From assembly GCF_033547095.1 (NCBI RefSeq), contig NZ_CP137852.1, forward strand, positions 3,931,001-3,995,000: DNA of 64,000 nucleotides, written 5' to 3'. A program made the translations under genes and the position numbers. The stretch is from Sediminicoccus rosea. GTDB taxonomy: Bacteria > Pseudomonadota > Alphaproteobacteria > Acetobacterales > Acetobacteraceae. Below, piece after piece: positions 27,366 through 36,403 of the stretch; the stretch's first letter is position 1; each line of letters begins with the position of its first letter. The notes below the pieces were generated by a model. That model did not search any database, was not told the DNA's origin, and saw only the letters and a program-made list of their open reading frames with translations.

Positions 27366-29102
27366 ATGGCTCCGCCGGATCAGGACCATCGCATTCACCC
27401 GCTGCGCCGCGTGGTGCGCCGCCTGCCGATGCTGCGCAAGGTCCTGCTGAAGACGCTGCGCCCGGTCATGCCGCAGATCGGGCATCTGGTCCGCTGGCTC
27501 GAAGCCGCCGACTACCAGGCCTGGTTCGAGCGCTGGCAGACCAGCAGCCCGGCCGATGATGCCGCCATCCTCGCCCAGCTTGGCCCCGCGCCCACCGCCT
27601 TCCTGGTGACCCTCCCGCGCGCGGATGCGGGGACGCGTGCGAATGTCGCGGCGCAGCTCGGCGTGCCGGTGGAGATTCTCGAGGGCGAGGCGCTGGCGCC
27701 AGAGCAGGCGCTGCCGGGCCGCTTCGTGCTGCACCTCCAGCCCGGGGACCGGCTGCTGCGCCACGCCCTGGCCGAATTCGCCATCGCCGCGGCGAGCGTG
27801 CCCGCCCCCCTCGTGATCTTCAGCGACGAGGATGCGCCGATGGGGGGCGGCACACGCCGCATGCCCTGGCTGAAGACCGCCTTCGACCCCGACCTGCTGT
27901 TGCAGCAACCCGCCCTCGGCCGGGCGGTGGCCTATGACACAGGCCTTCTCGCGCGGCACGGGCTGCTTGGCCTGCGCGGCCATGCGCTGATGGTCGCGGC
28001 GACGCGCGCGGCGGTGGCCGAGGCCGGCCCCGGTGCCGTCCGTCACCTCCCCGGCATCCTGCTGCGGCGCGCCGCCGGGCGCGGGCCGGCCTGGCGCGAG
28101 GGCCTGGACCTCGCCGGCGTCTCGCAGCTGCTGGCCGCGGCGGGCGAGCCTGTGCGGCTGGAGCCGCCCCGGGGCCGCAGCCCCGTGCCGCGCGCCATCT
28201 GGCCCCTGCCCGACCCCGCGCCGCAGGTCACCATCATCATCCCCACGCGCAACGGCACGGCGCTGATGGAGGCCTGCCTGGACGGGCTTCTGCGCCGTAC
28301 CGACTATCCGGCCTTCGACATCATCGTCTGCGACAATGACAGCGATGACCCGGCACTGCTTCGCCGCTTCGAGGAGTGGTCGCGCGATCCGCGCTTCCGC
28401 GTGCTCCCCTGCCCCGGCCCCTTCAACTATTCGGCGATCAACAACCGCGCCGCGCGCGAGGCCAGCGGCGAGATCCTGCTCCTCCTCAACAACGACACCG
28501 AGATCCGCAGCCCGGACTGGCTGCGCGAGATGGTGAGCCATGCGGTGCGCCCGGAGATCGGCGCGGTCGGCGCGCGGCTGCTCTTCCCGAGCGGGCGCGT
28601 GCAGCATGCGGGCACGGTGCTGGGCCTCGCCGGCATCGCGGGGCATGACATGCTGCACACGCCGCAGAAGAGCCACGGCCCCTATGACCTGCTGCGCTTG
28701 ACGCGCCGCGTCTCGGCCGTCACCGCCGCCTGCCTCGCGGTGCGGCGCGAGGCCTTCCTCGCCGTCGGCGGCTTCGACGAGGAGGGGCTGCGCGTGGCCT
28801 ATAACGACGTGGATCTCTGCCTGAAGCTGCGGGCGTCGGGCCTGCACAACCTCGTCACCCCGCATGCGGAGCTGCTGCACAAGGAAAGCGCCACGCGCGG
28901 CGACGACATGTCGCCCACGCACAAGGCGCGCTGGCTGACCGAGCGCGCCACGATGCGCGCGCGCTGGGGCGAGGCGCTGGTGAACGACCCCTATTACAGC
29001 CCGCTCCTCTCGCTTGACCCGCCGGCGCGCATCCTGAGCGCGGCGCCCCGCCGCCTCGCGCCCTGGCGCGCCCCGGCCGAGCAACCGCCCCTGCCAGACT
29101 AA
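27366..29102 (+). CDS. Family 2 glycosyltransferase
   Basis: 578 residues. The first 280 are not clearly assignable; the remainder is a GT-A domain with 'VTIIIPTRNGTALMEACLDG', 'DIIVCDNDSDDPALL', 'LLLNNDTEIRSPDWL' (the DxD-type metal site) and 'VGGFDEEGLRVAYNDVDLCL' (acceptor-side ED motif). It resembles O-antigen or rhamnosyl chain transferases. An upstream TTG at 27354 is a less likely start. It follows RgpF after 96 bp and ends the polysaccharide block. Confidence 0.93.
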   Translation: MAPPDQDHRIHPLRRVVRRLPMLRKVLLKTLRPVMPQIGHLVRWLEAADYQAWFERWQTSSPADDAAILAQLGPAPTAFLVTLPRADAGTRANVAAQLGVPVEILEGEALAPEQALPGRFVLHLQPGDRLLRHALAEFAIAAASVPAPLVIFSDEDAPMGGGTRRMPWLKTAFDPDLLLQQPALGRAVAYDTGLLARHGLLGLRGHALMVAATRAAVAEAGPGAVRHLPGILLRRAAGRGPAWREGLDLAGVSQLLAAAGEPVRLEPPRGRSPVPRAIWPLPDPAPQVTIIIPTRNGTALMEACLDGLLRRTDYPAFDIIVCDNDSDDPALLRRFEEWSRDPRFRVLPCPGPFNYSAINNRAAREASGEILLLLNNDTEIRSPDWLREMVSHAVRPEIGAVGARLLFPSGRVQHAGTVLGLAGIAGHDMLHTPQKSHGPYDLLRLTRRVSAVTAACLAVRREAFLAVGGFDEEGLRVAYNDVDLCLKLRASGLHNLVTPHAELLHKESATRGDDMSPTHKARWLTERATMRARWGEALVNDPYYSPLLSLDPPARILSAAPRRLAPWRAPAEQPPLPD

Positions 29103-29235
29103 GGCGGCGCCGCACGCCACCTGATTTCACTTGCGCGGCGGCACGGCGTGCAGGAACCTTGGGCTTGGCTGTCCCGGTCCGTCCCCGCCATGAACGGTGC
29201 CACCCGCGGGAAAGGCTCCAGGGAGATACCTCGCC

Positions 29236-31281
29236 ATGGCGCATGACGTCACCGACTCTCTGGAGTTGGCATCAGATGACGAGCATTTCGACGGCTTCTA
29301 CGAATTCGACTGGCAGGTGCCGCACGACCATGACCTGACGGAGGGCATGGAAGAGCCCTCCCCCTTCGTCACCTTCGGCGGGAAATGGGGCAGCTCGCAG
29401 AGCTTCGGCACGCCCGGCGGGACCGTCACGTGGAGTCTGGTCGGCGCCGGCGTCTCCACCACTTCGCTCGGCTTCTACCTGGGCGGCAGCGTCTCGCTCG
29501 CGGGCTTCCTCGGCTTCGACTACGTCTCCGTCCTGCATCGCGCCTTCGCCGCCTGGTCGGCCATCGCGAACATCAACTTCGTGCAGGTCGGGGATGGCGG
29601 CGGCGCGGTCGGCCGCGGCACGGTGGGCACGATCCGCATCGCGGGCGGCTACATCGACGGTGATTCGGGCACGCTGGCGCAGGCCTTCTCGCCCAGCTTC
29701 AGCGCCCTCGGCGGCGACATCGTGTTCGACAGTTCCGAGATCGACCTGTGGGACACCAGCAGCTTCCTGGCCGTCGCGACGCATGAGATCGGCCACGCCA
29801 TCGGGCTGAACCACACGAGCGTCCCCAACCAGCTGATGAACCCCGCCTACAACCCGGCCATCACGACGCCGCAATGGGACGACATCGCCGGCGCGCGCTA
29901 CATCTACGGCCCAAGCGACCTCTCCGTCCGCATCAACGACGTGACGATCACCGAGGGCAATGGCGGCACCACCATCATGAGCTTCACGGTCAGCCGGGCC
30001 TCCACCGCCCTGGCGGTCTCGGTGGATTATCGCAGCCATGACGGCAGCGCGACGGCGGGCCGCGACTATGCCGCCGTGTCCGGGACGGTCTCCTTCGCGA
30101 TGGGCGAGGCCTCCCGGCGCATCGACGTGGCGGTCTTCAACGACACCATCCACGAGCGGGCCGAGTGGTTCACCATCGAGTTGCTGAACGCGGCCGGCGG
30201 CGCCACGATCGCCGATGCCATCGGCATCGGCATCATCACGGACAACGACCCGCCCTTCACCTCGGCCAATCTCTGGGTGGCCGGCTTCGGCACGCAGGGC
30301 AGCTGGGCCAGCAACAACCTCACGCCGCGCCGCCTTGCCGATGTGAACGGCGATGGCCGGGCCGACATCGTGGGCTTCGCCCATGGCGGCGTCGTCGTCT
30401 CGCTCGCCACCGGCGGCGGCGCCTTCGGACCGGCCAGGCTGGCCGTCGAGGGCTTCGGGGTGAATGGCGGTTGGCTGAGCGACACCCTGACCCCGCGCCA
30501 GCTCGGCGACGTGAACGGCGATGGCCGGGCGGATATCGTGGGCTTCGCCCATGGCGGCGTCGTCGTCTCGTTGGCGAATGGCGAGGGAGGGTTCGGCGCC
30601 GCGCGCCTCGCCGTCACGGGGTTCGGCGTCCATGGCGGATGGGCCAATGACAACCTGACGCCGCGCAGCCTGGCCGATGTGAATGGCGACGGCATGGCCG
30701 ACATCGTGGGTTTCGGCAGCGCGGGCGTCTATGTCTCGCTCGCGACCGGCGGCGGCGCGTTCGGCGCGGCGCAGCTGGCCGTCACGGGCTTCGGGCTCAA
30801 TGGCGGCTGGACGAGCGACGATGCGCGGCCACGCCGCCTCGCCGACGTGAACGGCGACGGCATGGACGACATCGTGGGCTTCGGCAGCGCGGGCGTCTTC
30901 GTCTCGCTCGCGACCGGCGGCGGCGGCTTCGGCGCCGCGTCGCTGCGGCTCGGCGCCTATGGGTCGAACGGCGCCGCGGGCGGCTGGAGCTCGGATGACG
31001 CCACACCGCGCCGACTCGGCGATGTGAACGGCGACGGCATGGCCGATATCGTGGGCTTCGGCGGCACCGGCGCCCATGTCGCGCTGGCGAGCGGCGGCGG
31101 CGCCTTCGAGGGCAGCGAGCTTCGCCTCGGCGCCCTCGGCTCGGCGCCGTCGGCCGGCGGCTGGCGCAGCGACGACCTGTTCCCGCGCTATGTGGCCGAC
31201 ACCAACGGGGACGGGCTCGCGGATCTGCACGGCCTCGGTCACCTCGGCCTCTATAGCGCCTTCTCCAACTACCCCCTCTGA
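29236..31281 (+). CDS. Matrixin-like zinc metalloprotease with Calx-beta and VCBS/FG-GAP repeats
   Basis: 681 residues with a good ribosome site (GGGAG). Residues about 50-225 are a metzincin catalytic domain: 'ATHEIGHAIGLNH' near residue 181 gives HExxHxxGxxH, and 'NQLMNPAYNP' is the Met-turn. A Calx-beta domain follows (about 230-340: 'VSVDYRSHDGSATAGRDYAA'). Then come six VCBS/FG-GAP repeats of 56-59 residues, each with a 'DVNGDG' calcium-binding-type motif, to the end. No N-terminal signal peptide and no RTX nonapeptides are visible, so the export route is unclear. Likely a secreted, surface-binding protease. Confidence 0.88.
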   Translation: MAHDVTDSLELASDDEHFDGFYEFDWQVPHDHDLTEGMEEPSPFVTFGGKWGSSQSFGTPGGTVTWSLVGAGVSTTSLGFYLGGSVSLAGFLGFDYVSVLHRAFAAWSAIANINFVQVGDGGGAVGRGTVGTIRIAGGYIDGDSGTLAQAFSPSFSALGGDIVFDSSEIDLWDTSSFLAVATHEIGHAIGLNHTSVPNQLMNPAYNPAITTPQWDDIAGARYIYGPSDLSVRINDVTITEGNGGTTIMSFTVSRASTALAVSVDYRSHDGSATAGRDYAAVSGTVSFAMGEASRRIDVAVFNDTIHERAEWFTIELLNAAGGATIADAIGIGIITDNDPPFTSANLWVAGFGTQGSWASNNLTPRRLADVNGDGRADIVGFAHGGVVVSLATGGGAFGPARLAVEGFGVNGGWLSDTLTPRQLGDVNGDGRADIVGFAHGGVVVSLANGEGGFGAARLAVTGFGVHGGWANDNLTPRSLADVNGDGMADIVGFGSAGVYVSLATGGGAFGAAQLAVTGFGLNGGWTSDDARPRRLADVNGDGMDDIVGFGSAGVFVSLATGGGGFGAASLRLGAYGSNGAAGGWSSDDATPRRLGDVNGDGMADIVGFGGTGAHVALASGGGAFEGSELRLGALGSAPSAGGWRSDDLFPRYVADTNGDGLADLHGLGHLGLYSAFSNYPL

Positions 31282-31288
31282 CGCGGGG

Positions 31289-32500
31289 TCAGACGCCGAG
31301 CGCGGCGAGCGGGATCACCTCCACCACGCTGCCCTTCGGCAGCGCGGGGGCGAAGGGCGCGCGCAGGATCAGCCCATCGGCCGAGGCGAGCACCGCGAGC
31401 ATCGAGCTGTCCTGGCGGGCGGCGGGCGTGGCCACGATCCCGCCCTCGGCGGGGATGAGGCTGGCGCGCAGATGGTCGGCGCGTTGGTCATTCTCGGGCA
31501 GGTCCACACCCGCAACGGCGCGGATGGTGCGCGGACCGGAATCCGGCAGGCCCTGCATGCGGGCGAGGGCGGGCAGCAGGAACACCACGGCGCAGACAAG
31601 TGCGGAGACCGGGTTGCCCGGCAGCCCCAGCACCGGCATGGCGCCGAGCCGCCCCCAGATCAGTGGCTTGCCCGGCCGCATGGCGATCTTCCAGAAATCG
31701 AGCGCAAAGCCCCCAGGGGTGGTGGATTGCCCCAGCGCCTTCTGCACCAGGTCATGCTCGCCCACGCTGGCGCCACCGGTCGTCACCAGCAGGTCATAGC
31801 CGCCCGACCCAGCCAGGGCCGCGATGCTGCCTGCGTCATCCGGCGCGATGGGCAGGATGCAGCCCTCGCCGCCAGCCGAGGCGATCACGGCGGCCAGCGC
31901 ATGCGCGTTGGAACTGACGATGCCACCCGCGGGCAGCGGGTCGCCCGGCAGCGCGATCTCGTCACCGGTCGCCAGGATCCCGATGCGCGGGCGGCGATGC
32001 ACGGTGAGCCAGGGGTGGTTGGCGGCGGCGGCCAGGCCGATGTCGCGCGCCGTCAGCCGGCGGCCGGCCGGCAGCAGCTCACCGCCCTCGGCGAAGTCGA
32101 GGCCACGGCGGCGGATCCAGCGGCCGACCGCGACACCTTCGGTGACGGCGAGGCGAGCGCCCTCGGCCTTGGCATTTTCCTGGATGAGGATGGCGTCGGC
32201 GCCGGGCGGCACGAAGCCGCCGGTAAAGATCCGCACCGCCTCGCCGGGGCCCACCTGGCCCGCGAAGGGGTGGCCGGCGGGGGCGGCGCCGGTCACGGTC
32301 AGCGTGGCGCCCGTCACGGCATCGGCCGCCCGGACCGCATATCCATCCATGGCGGAGACATCGGCGGGTGGTTGCGTCAGCCGCGCCACCACCGGCCGCG
32401 CCAGCACGCGGTTCCAGCCGGCGGCGAGGGGCACCGTCTCCGGCCCGGTCGGGCGGATGGCGGAGAGGATGCGCTGCCGGGCTTCCTCGAGCGGGATCAC
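31289..32500 (-). CDS. moeA: Molybdopterin molybdenumtransferase
   Basis: 403 residues. '[15 protein letters not shown]' (the conserved MDGYA), '[18 protein letters not shown]', '[18 protein letters not shown]' and '[16 protein letters not shown]' are MoeA signatures. It inserts molybdate into molybdopterin-AMP. It overlaps moaC by 4 bp at the end of the trpD-trpC-moaC-moeA unit. Confidence 0.97.
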   Translation of the reverse strand: MIPLEEARQRILSAIRPTGPETVPLAAGWNRVLARPVVARLTQPPADVSAMDGYAVRAADAVTGATLTVTGAAPAGHPFAGQVGPGEAVRIFTGGFVPPGADAILIQENAKAEGARLAVTEGVAVGRWIRRRGLDFAEGGELLPAGRRLTARDIGLAAAANHPWLTVHRRPRIGILATGDEIALPGDPLPAGGIVSSNAHALAAVIASAGGEGCILPIAPDDAGSIAALAGSGGYDLLVTTGGASVGEHDLVQKALGQSTTPGGFALDFWKIAMRPGKPLIWGRLGAMPVLGLPGNPVSALVCAVVFLLPALARMQGLPDSGPRTIRAVAGVDLPENDQRADHLRASLIPAEGGIVATPAARQDSSMLAVLASADGLILRAPFAPALPKGSVVEVIPLAALGV

Positions 32501-32970
32501 GGCGCCGCTTCGAAGCGGCCCGACTTGCCGCCCTCCTTCAGCGCGAGGTGGATACCCTCGATCCGCATGCCGCGATCCACGGCCTTCACCATGTCATAGA
32601 CAGTAAGTGCGGCGACGCTGACGGCGGTCAGCGCCTCCATCTCCACGCCGGTGCGGCCGGTCACGCTGACCTGCGCCTCGATCTCGACCGTGTCCGGCCC
32701 GGCGATGGTCAGGTCCACGCGGACCTTGGTGAGCATGAGCGGGTGGCAGAGCGGGATCAGGTCGCTGGTCTTCTTCGCCGCCATGATGCCGGCGAGCCGC
32801 GCGACGCCCAGCACATCGCCCTTGCCGGCCTTGCCCTCGGCGATCAGCGCCAGCGTTTCGGGCGCCATGACGATGCGGCCGCGCGCGATGGCGAGGCGCT
32901 CGGTCTCGGGCTTGCCCGCCACGTCCACCATGGCGGCGCGGCCGGCTTCGTCGAAGTGAGTGAGAGTCAC
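32497..32970 (-). CDS. moaC: Cyclic pyranopterin monophosphate synthase
   Basis: 157 residues from a GTG at 32970. '[20 protein letters not shown]' and '[20 protein letters not shown]' carry the catalytic Lys and the Glu-Met-Glu motif of MoaC. It forms cPMP from the MoaA product. The GTG overlaps the trpC stop (GTGA), showing translational coupling; the longer frame to 33042 is only antisense read-through. Confidence 0.97.
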   Translation of the reverse strand: MTLTHFDEAGRAAMVDVAGKPETERLAIARGRIVMAPETLALIAEGKAGKGDVLGVARLAGIMAAKKTSDLIPLCHPLMLTKVRVDLTIAGPDTVEIEAQVSVTGRTGVEMEALTAVSVAALTVYDMVKAVDRGMRIEGIHLALKEGGKSGRFEAAP

Positions 32971-33788
32971 GGCCCCAGCAGCGCGCGCGTCGCTTCCGCC
33001 ACGTCGGGCTGGCGCATCAGGTGCTCGCCCACCAGCACGCAATAGGCGCCGGCGGCGGCCATGCGGCGCAGGTCCGCCGGCGTGCGCAGGCCGCTCTCGG
33101 CCACCGGGATGCGATCCGCCGGGACCATGGGGATGAGCTCCTCGCTGGTCGCGAGGTCGGTCACCAGCGTCTTCAGGTTGCGGTTGTTCACGCCGATGAG
33201 GCGCGTCTGCAGGCCGAGCGCGCGCTCCATCTCGCGCGCGTCATGCACCTCCGCCAGCACCGCCATGTCGAGGCTGCGGGCGATGTCCTCCAGCTCATGC
33301 GCCTGGTCGTCGCTGAGCGCGGCCATGATGAGCAGGATGGCATCCGCCCCCATCGCCCGGGCCTCGAAGACCTGGAAGGGGTGGATCATGAAGTCCTTGC
33401 GCAGCACCGGAAGCTGGCAGGCGGCACGCGCGGCGATCAGGTCGTCCGGCCGGCCCTGGAACCACTTGGCATCCGTCAGCACCGAGAGGCAGGCCGCGCC
33501 CGCGCTCTCATAGGCGCGGGCCAGCACCGCGGGCTCGAAGGGGTCGCGGATCAGGCCGCCCGAGGGCGAGGCGCGCTTGATCTCGGCGATCAGCCCGGTG
33601 CGCCCCTCGCCGATGCGGGCGCAGAGCGCGCCGGTGAAGTCGCGCGGGCGGGACTGGTCCAGCGCGCGCTTCTCCATCTCGGCCAGCGGGGTCGCGGCCA
33701 TGGCGGCGGCGACCTCCTCGGCCTTGTCCCGCAGGATTCGGGCGAGGGTATCGGAGAGCCCCGCATCGGGGATCACATCAACAGTCAT
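32967..33788 (-). CDS. trpC: Indole-3-glycerol phosphate synthase
   Basis: 273 residues, TIM-barrel. '[17 protein letters not shown]' holds the catalytic Lys and substrate loop, '[19 protein letters not shown]' has the second Lys and Asp, and '[15 protein letters not shown]' and '[12 protein letters not shown]' are standard TrpC motifs. It closes the indole ring in tryptophan synthesis. Overlaps both trpD and moaC by 4 bp. Confidence 0.98.
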   Translation of the reverse strand: MTVDVIPDAGLSDTLARILRDKAEEVAAAMAATPLAEMEKRALDQSRPRDFTGALCARIGEGRTGLIAEIKRASPSGGLIRDPFEPAVLARAYESAGAACLSVLTDAKWFQGRPDDLIAARAACQLPVLRKDFMIHPFQVFEARAMGADAILLIMAALSDDQAHELEDIARSLDMAVLAEVHDAREMERALGLQTRLIGVNNRNLKTLVTDLATSEELIPMVPADRIPVAESGLRTPADLRRMAAAGAYCVLVGEHLMRQPDVAEATRALLGP

Positions 33789-34807
33789 TCGGGAACAGCC
33801 TCGGAGGTCGCACGGCGGAGGCGGATGAGAACATCCAGAGCGCGCCCGCTGTCAATGCTCTCGGCGGCGAGCGTGGCACCCGCCCGCAGATCGGCCGCGC
33901 GGCCGGCCACCACCAGCGCGGCGGCGGCGTTGAACAGCACCATGTCGCGATAGGCGCCGCGCTCGCCCTCCAGCAGGGCAACCAGCGCCGCGGCATTCTC
34001 CGCCGGCTCGCCGCCCCGGATCGCCTCGATCGGCCAGGCGGGCAGGCCCGCATCCTCGGGCGCCACGGTGAAGCGGCGCGTCTTGCCCGCTGCCAGTTCC
34101 ACCACCTCCGAGGGGCCGGAAATCGCCAGCTCATCCATGCCCTGGCCGTGCACGACCCAGGCGGCCTCGGTCCCCAGGCGGCCGAGCGCCTCGGCCATGG
34201 GCTGCAGCCACTCGGCCGAGAAGGCGCCGGTCATCTGGCGCTTCACCCGGCCCGGATTCGCAAGCGGCCCCAGCAGGTTGAAGATGGTACGCGTGCCAAG
34301 CTCGACGCGCGCGCCGCCTGCATGGCGCAGCGCGGAATGGTGGCGGGGGGCAAGCAGGAAGACCATGCCGGCCTCGCGGATCACCTCGGGCAGGCGCTCC
34401 AGCGGCACGTCCAGGTTCACGCCGAGCGCGGCCAGCGCATCGGCCGCGCCCGATTTCGAGGAGAGCGCGCGGTTGCCATGCTTGGCGACCGGCACGCCGG
34501 CGCCCGCCACCACCATCGCCGCCGTGGTCGAGATGTTCAGGCTGCCCGAGGAATCGCCGCCCGTACCCACGACATCGATCGCATCCGCCGGCACCTCCAC
34601 CGGGATCATGCGCGCGCGCATGGCGCGGACGGCGCCGGTCATCTCGGCCACCGTCTCGCCGCGCACGCGCATGGCCATGAGCATGCCCGCGATCTGCGCG
34701 GGCGTGGCCTCGCCGGCCATGATGATGCCGAAGGCGGCCTCGGCCTCGCTCTCGGCCAGGCGTTCCCCCGCCGCGAGGCGGGCCAATACGGGTTTGAGGT
34801 CGTTCAT
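33785..34807 (-). CDS. trpD: Anthranilate phosphoribosyltransferase
   Basis: 340 residues. '[17 protein letters not shown]' is the PRPP-binding glycine motif, and '[15 protein letters not shown]' and '[19 protein letters not shown]' are diagnostic. It joins anthranilate to PRPP. Start at '[11 protein letters not shown]', 4-bp ATGA overlap with trpC at the 3' end. trpG (or trpE) is not found next to it, unlike many relatives, where trpG precedes trpD. Confidence 0.98.
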   Translation of the reverse strand: MNDLKPVLARLAAGERLAESEAEAAFGIIMAGEATPAQIAGMLMAMRVRGETVAEMTGAVRAMRARMIPVEVPADAIDVVGTGGDSSGSLNISTTAAMVVAGAGVPVAKHGNRALSSKSGAADALAALGVNLDVPLERLPEVIREAGMVFLLAPRHHSALRHAGGARVELGTRTIFNLLGPLANPGRVKRQMTGAFSAEWLQPMAEALGRLGTEAAWVVHGQGMDELAISGPSEVVELAAGKTRRFTVAPEDAGLPAWPIEAIRGGEPAENAAALVALLEGERGAYRDMVLFNAAAALVVAGRAADLRAGATLAAESIDSGRALDVLIRLRRATSEAVPE

Positions 34808-35018
34808 CCGGACTGTTTGACCTTCTGCTTCCTGGCGCGACGCGCCTCCCCTTATAGGGCGCATGGCGGTGCGGCCCAAAATGCGCCATAGGAAGCCATG
34901 GCGTCGAATCCGCTCCTTGATGCGACGGGTAGCCCCCGTTCGCGTGGCGGCGTCGCGCGCGCCGGCCCGCGCCGCGCGGCGATTCCCTGCCCCGCCCCTT
35001 TGCTGTAGGGTGCCCCGC

Positions 35019-35861
35019 GTGCGGAAACCTCTTTTGATCGGGCTCGGAATCGTCGTGGCCGCGGGCCTGGGTGGCACCGCCTACCGGATGCGGGAGTCGG
35101 CGCCGCAGCCCGTGAGCGTCGCCGCCGCCCCCGCCCTGCCCGACAACCTGCCCCTGCCGCCCGAGATGCCGCGCCTTGCCGATGGGCCGGATTATGACCG
35201 CTGCCTCGCCCTGCTGCGCGACGACCCGGATGAGGCGATGCGCTTCGCCCAGGCCTGGGACGCCACGGGCGGGGGCGACGGCGCGCGGCACTGCATCGCC
35301 CTGGCCCTGCTCGGCCTCGGCGAGCCCGACCGCGCGGCCGACCGGCTGGAGCGCCTGGGGGCGGCCAGCCGCGCGGGCAGCCTCGCGCGGGCCGCCGTCT
35401 TCGGCCAGGCCTCGCAAGCCTGGATGATGGCGGGCGACCCCAACCGCGCCTTCGCGGCCGTCACCATCGCGCTGACGCTGGCGCCGCAGGATGTGGAATT
35501 GCTGGTGGATCGCTCGGTGGTGCTGGCCTCGATGCAGCGCTACCGCGAATCCATCGAGGACCTGGACTCGGCCCTGGCGCTGGAGCCCGAGCGCGCCGAG
35601 GCCTGGGTGCTGCGCGCCGCCGCGCTGCGCCACCTGGAGCGCGTGGACCAGGCCTTCGTCGCCGTGGAGCGCGCCCTGGCGCTGACGCCCGACAACCCCG
35701 AGGCGCTGCTCGAGCGCGGGATCCTGCGGCAGCTGCGCGGCGATGCGACGGGGGCGCGCAATGACTGGCAGCGCGCCATCCAGCTCGCGCCTGACAGCAT
35801 GGCGGCGGACCTCGCCGCGCAGAACATCCAGCTCAATGAATTGGGGCCGCAGCGGCGCTGA
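35019..35861 (+). CDS. TPR-repeat membrane-anchored protein
   Basis: 280 residues from a GTG at 35019, preceded by an AGGG ribosome site. '[18 protein letters not shown]' is an N-terminal membrane anchor or signal. From about residue 120, at least three TPR units are seen ('[20 protein letters not shown]', '[19 protein letters not shown]', '[16 protein letters not shown]'). It probably scaffolds proteins in the periplasm; partner unknown. Divergent from trpD, convergent with moaB. An upstream GTG at 35010 is also possible. Confidence 0.88.
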   Translation: MRKPLLIGLGIVVAAGLGGTAYRMRESAPQPVSVAAAPALPDNLPLPPEMPRLADGPDYDRCLALLRDDPDEAMRFAQAWDATGGGDGARHCIALALLGLGEPDRAADRLERLGAASRAGSLARAAVFGQASQAWMMAGDPNRAFAAVTIALTLAPQDVELLVDRSVVLASMQRYRESIEDLDSALALEPERAEAWVLRAAALRHLERVDQAFVAVERALALTPDNPEALLERGILRQLRGDATGARNDWQRAIQLAPDSMAADLAAQNIQLNELGPQRR

Positions 35862-35870
35862 GCCCTGCGC

Positions 35871-36398
35871 TCAGCGTTCCATCAACCGCGGCATCAGCTC
35901 GACCAGGTTGCAGGGCCGGTGCCGCGCATCGAGCTGCCAGACGAGGATGTCGTCCCAGGCATCCTTGCAGGCGCCGGTGCTGCCGGGCAGCGCGAACAGG
36001 TAGGTGCCCTGCGCCACGCCGCCGATGGCGCGCGACTGCATCGTGGAGGTGCCGATCTTCTGGTAGCTCAGCATGCGGAAGAGCTCGCCGAAGCCCTCGA
36101 TCTCCTTCTCCATCACCCGCTTGAACGCCTCGGGCGTCACATCGCGGCCGGTGATGCCGGTGCCGCCCGTGGTGATCACGCAATCCACCTGAGGGTCGGC
36201 GATCCAGGCGCGCAGCTGCGCCTCGATCAGGTCGGCCTCGTCGCGCAGGATCTCGCGCGCGATGCAGCGGTGGCCCGCGGCTTCGATGCGCGACTGCAAG
36301 GTCTCGCCCGAACGGTCGGTGCTGAGGTCGCGCGTGTCGCTCACCGTCAGCACGGCGATGTTCACGGGCAGGAAGGTGCGGGAAGGGTCGATCGGCAT
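35871..36398 (-). CDS. moaB: Molybdenum cofactor biosynthesis protein B
   Basis: 175 residues from 'MPIDPSRTFLPVNIAV'. 'ITTGGTGITGRDVTPEAF' and 'FALPGSTGACKDAWDDIL' are the MPT-adenylyltransferase signatures of the MoaB/MogA fold. It adenylylates molybdopterin before MoeA acts, so it complements moeA and moaC in this window. It starts 5 bp downstream of the transglycosylase stop on the same strand. Confidence 0.95.
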   Translation of the reverse strand: MPIDPSRTFLPVNIAVLTVSDTRDLSTDRSGETLQSRIEAAGHRCIAREILRDEADLIEAQLRAWIADPQVDCVITTGGTGITGRDVTPEAFKRVMEKEIEGFGELFRMLSYQKIGTSTMQSRAIGGVAQGTYLFALPGSTGACKDAWDDILVWQLDARHRPCNLVELMPRLMER

Positions 36399-36403
36399 GC
36401 CGC

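Noticed and set aside
25986-29120. A 1044-residue open frame on the minus strand opposite rfbD, rgpF and the GT2 gene
   Set aside because: It is a shadow of GC-rich coding sequence; the composition (His, Arg, Gly, Gln-rich, no motifs) is that of an antisense frame and the plus-strand genes have clear domains.
30340-31240. Regular 168-177 bp repeats, considered as a CRISPR or minisatellite
   Set aside because: They are in-frame protein repeats (VCBS/FG-GAP) with no spacers.
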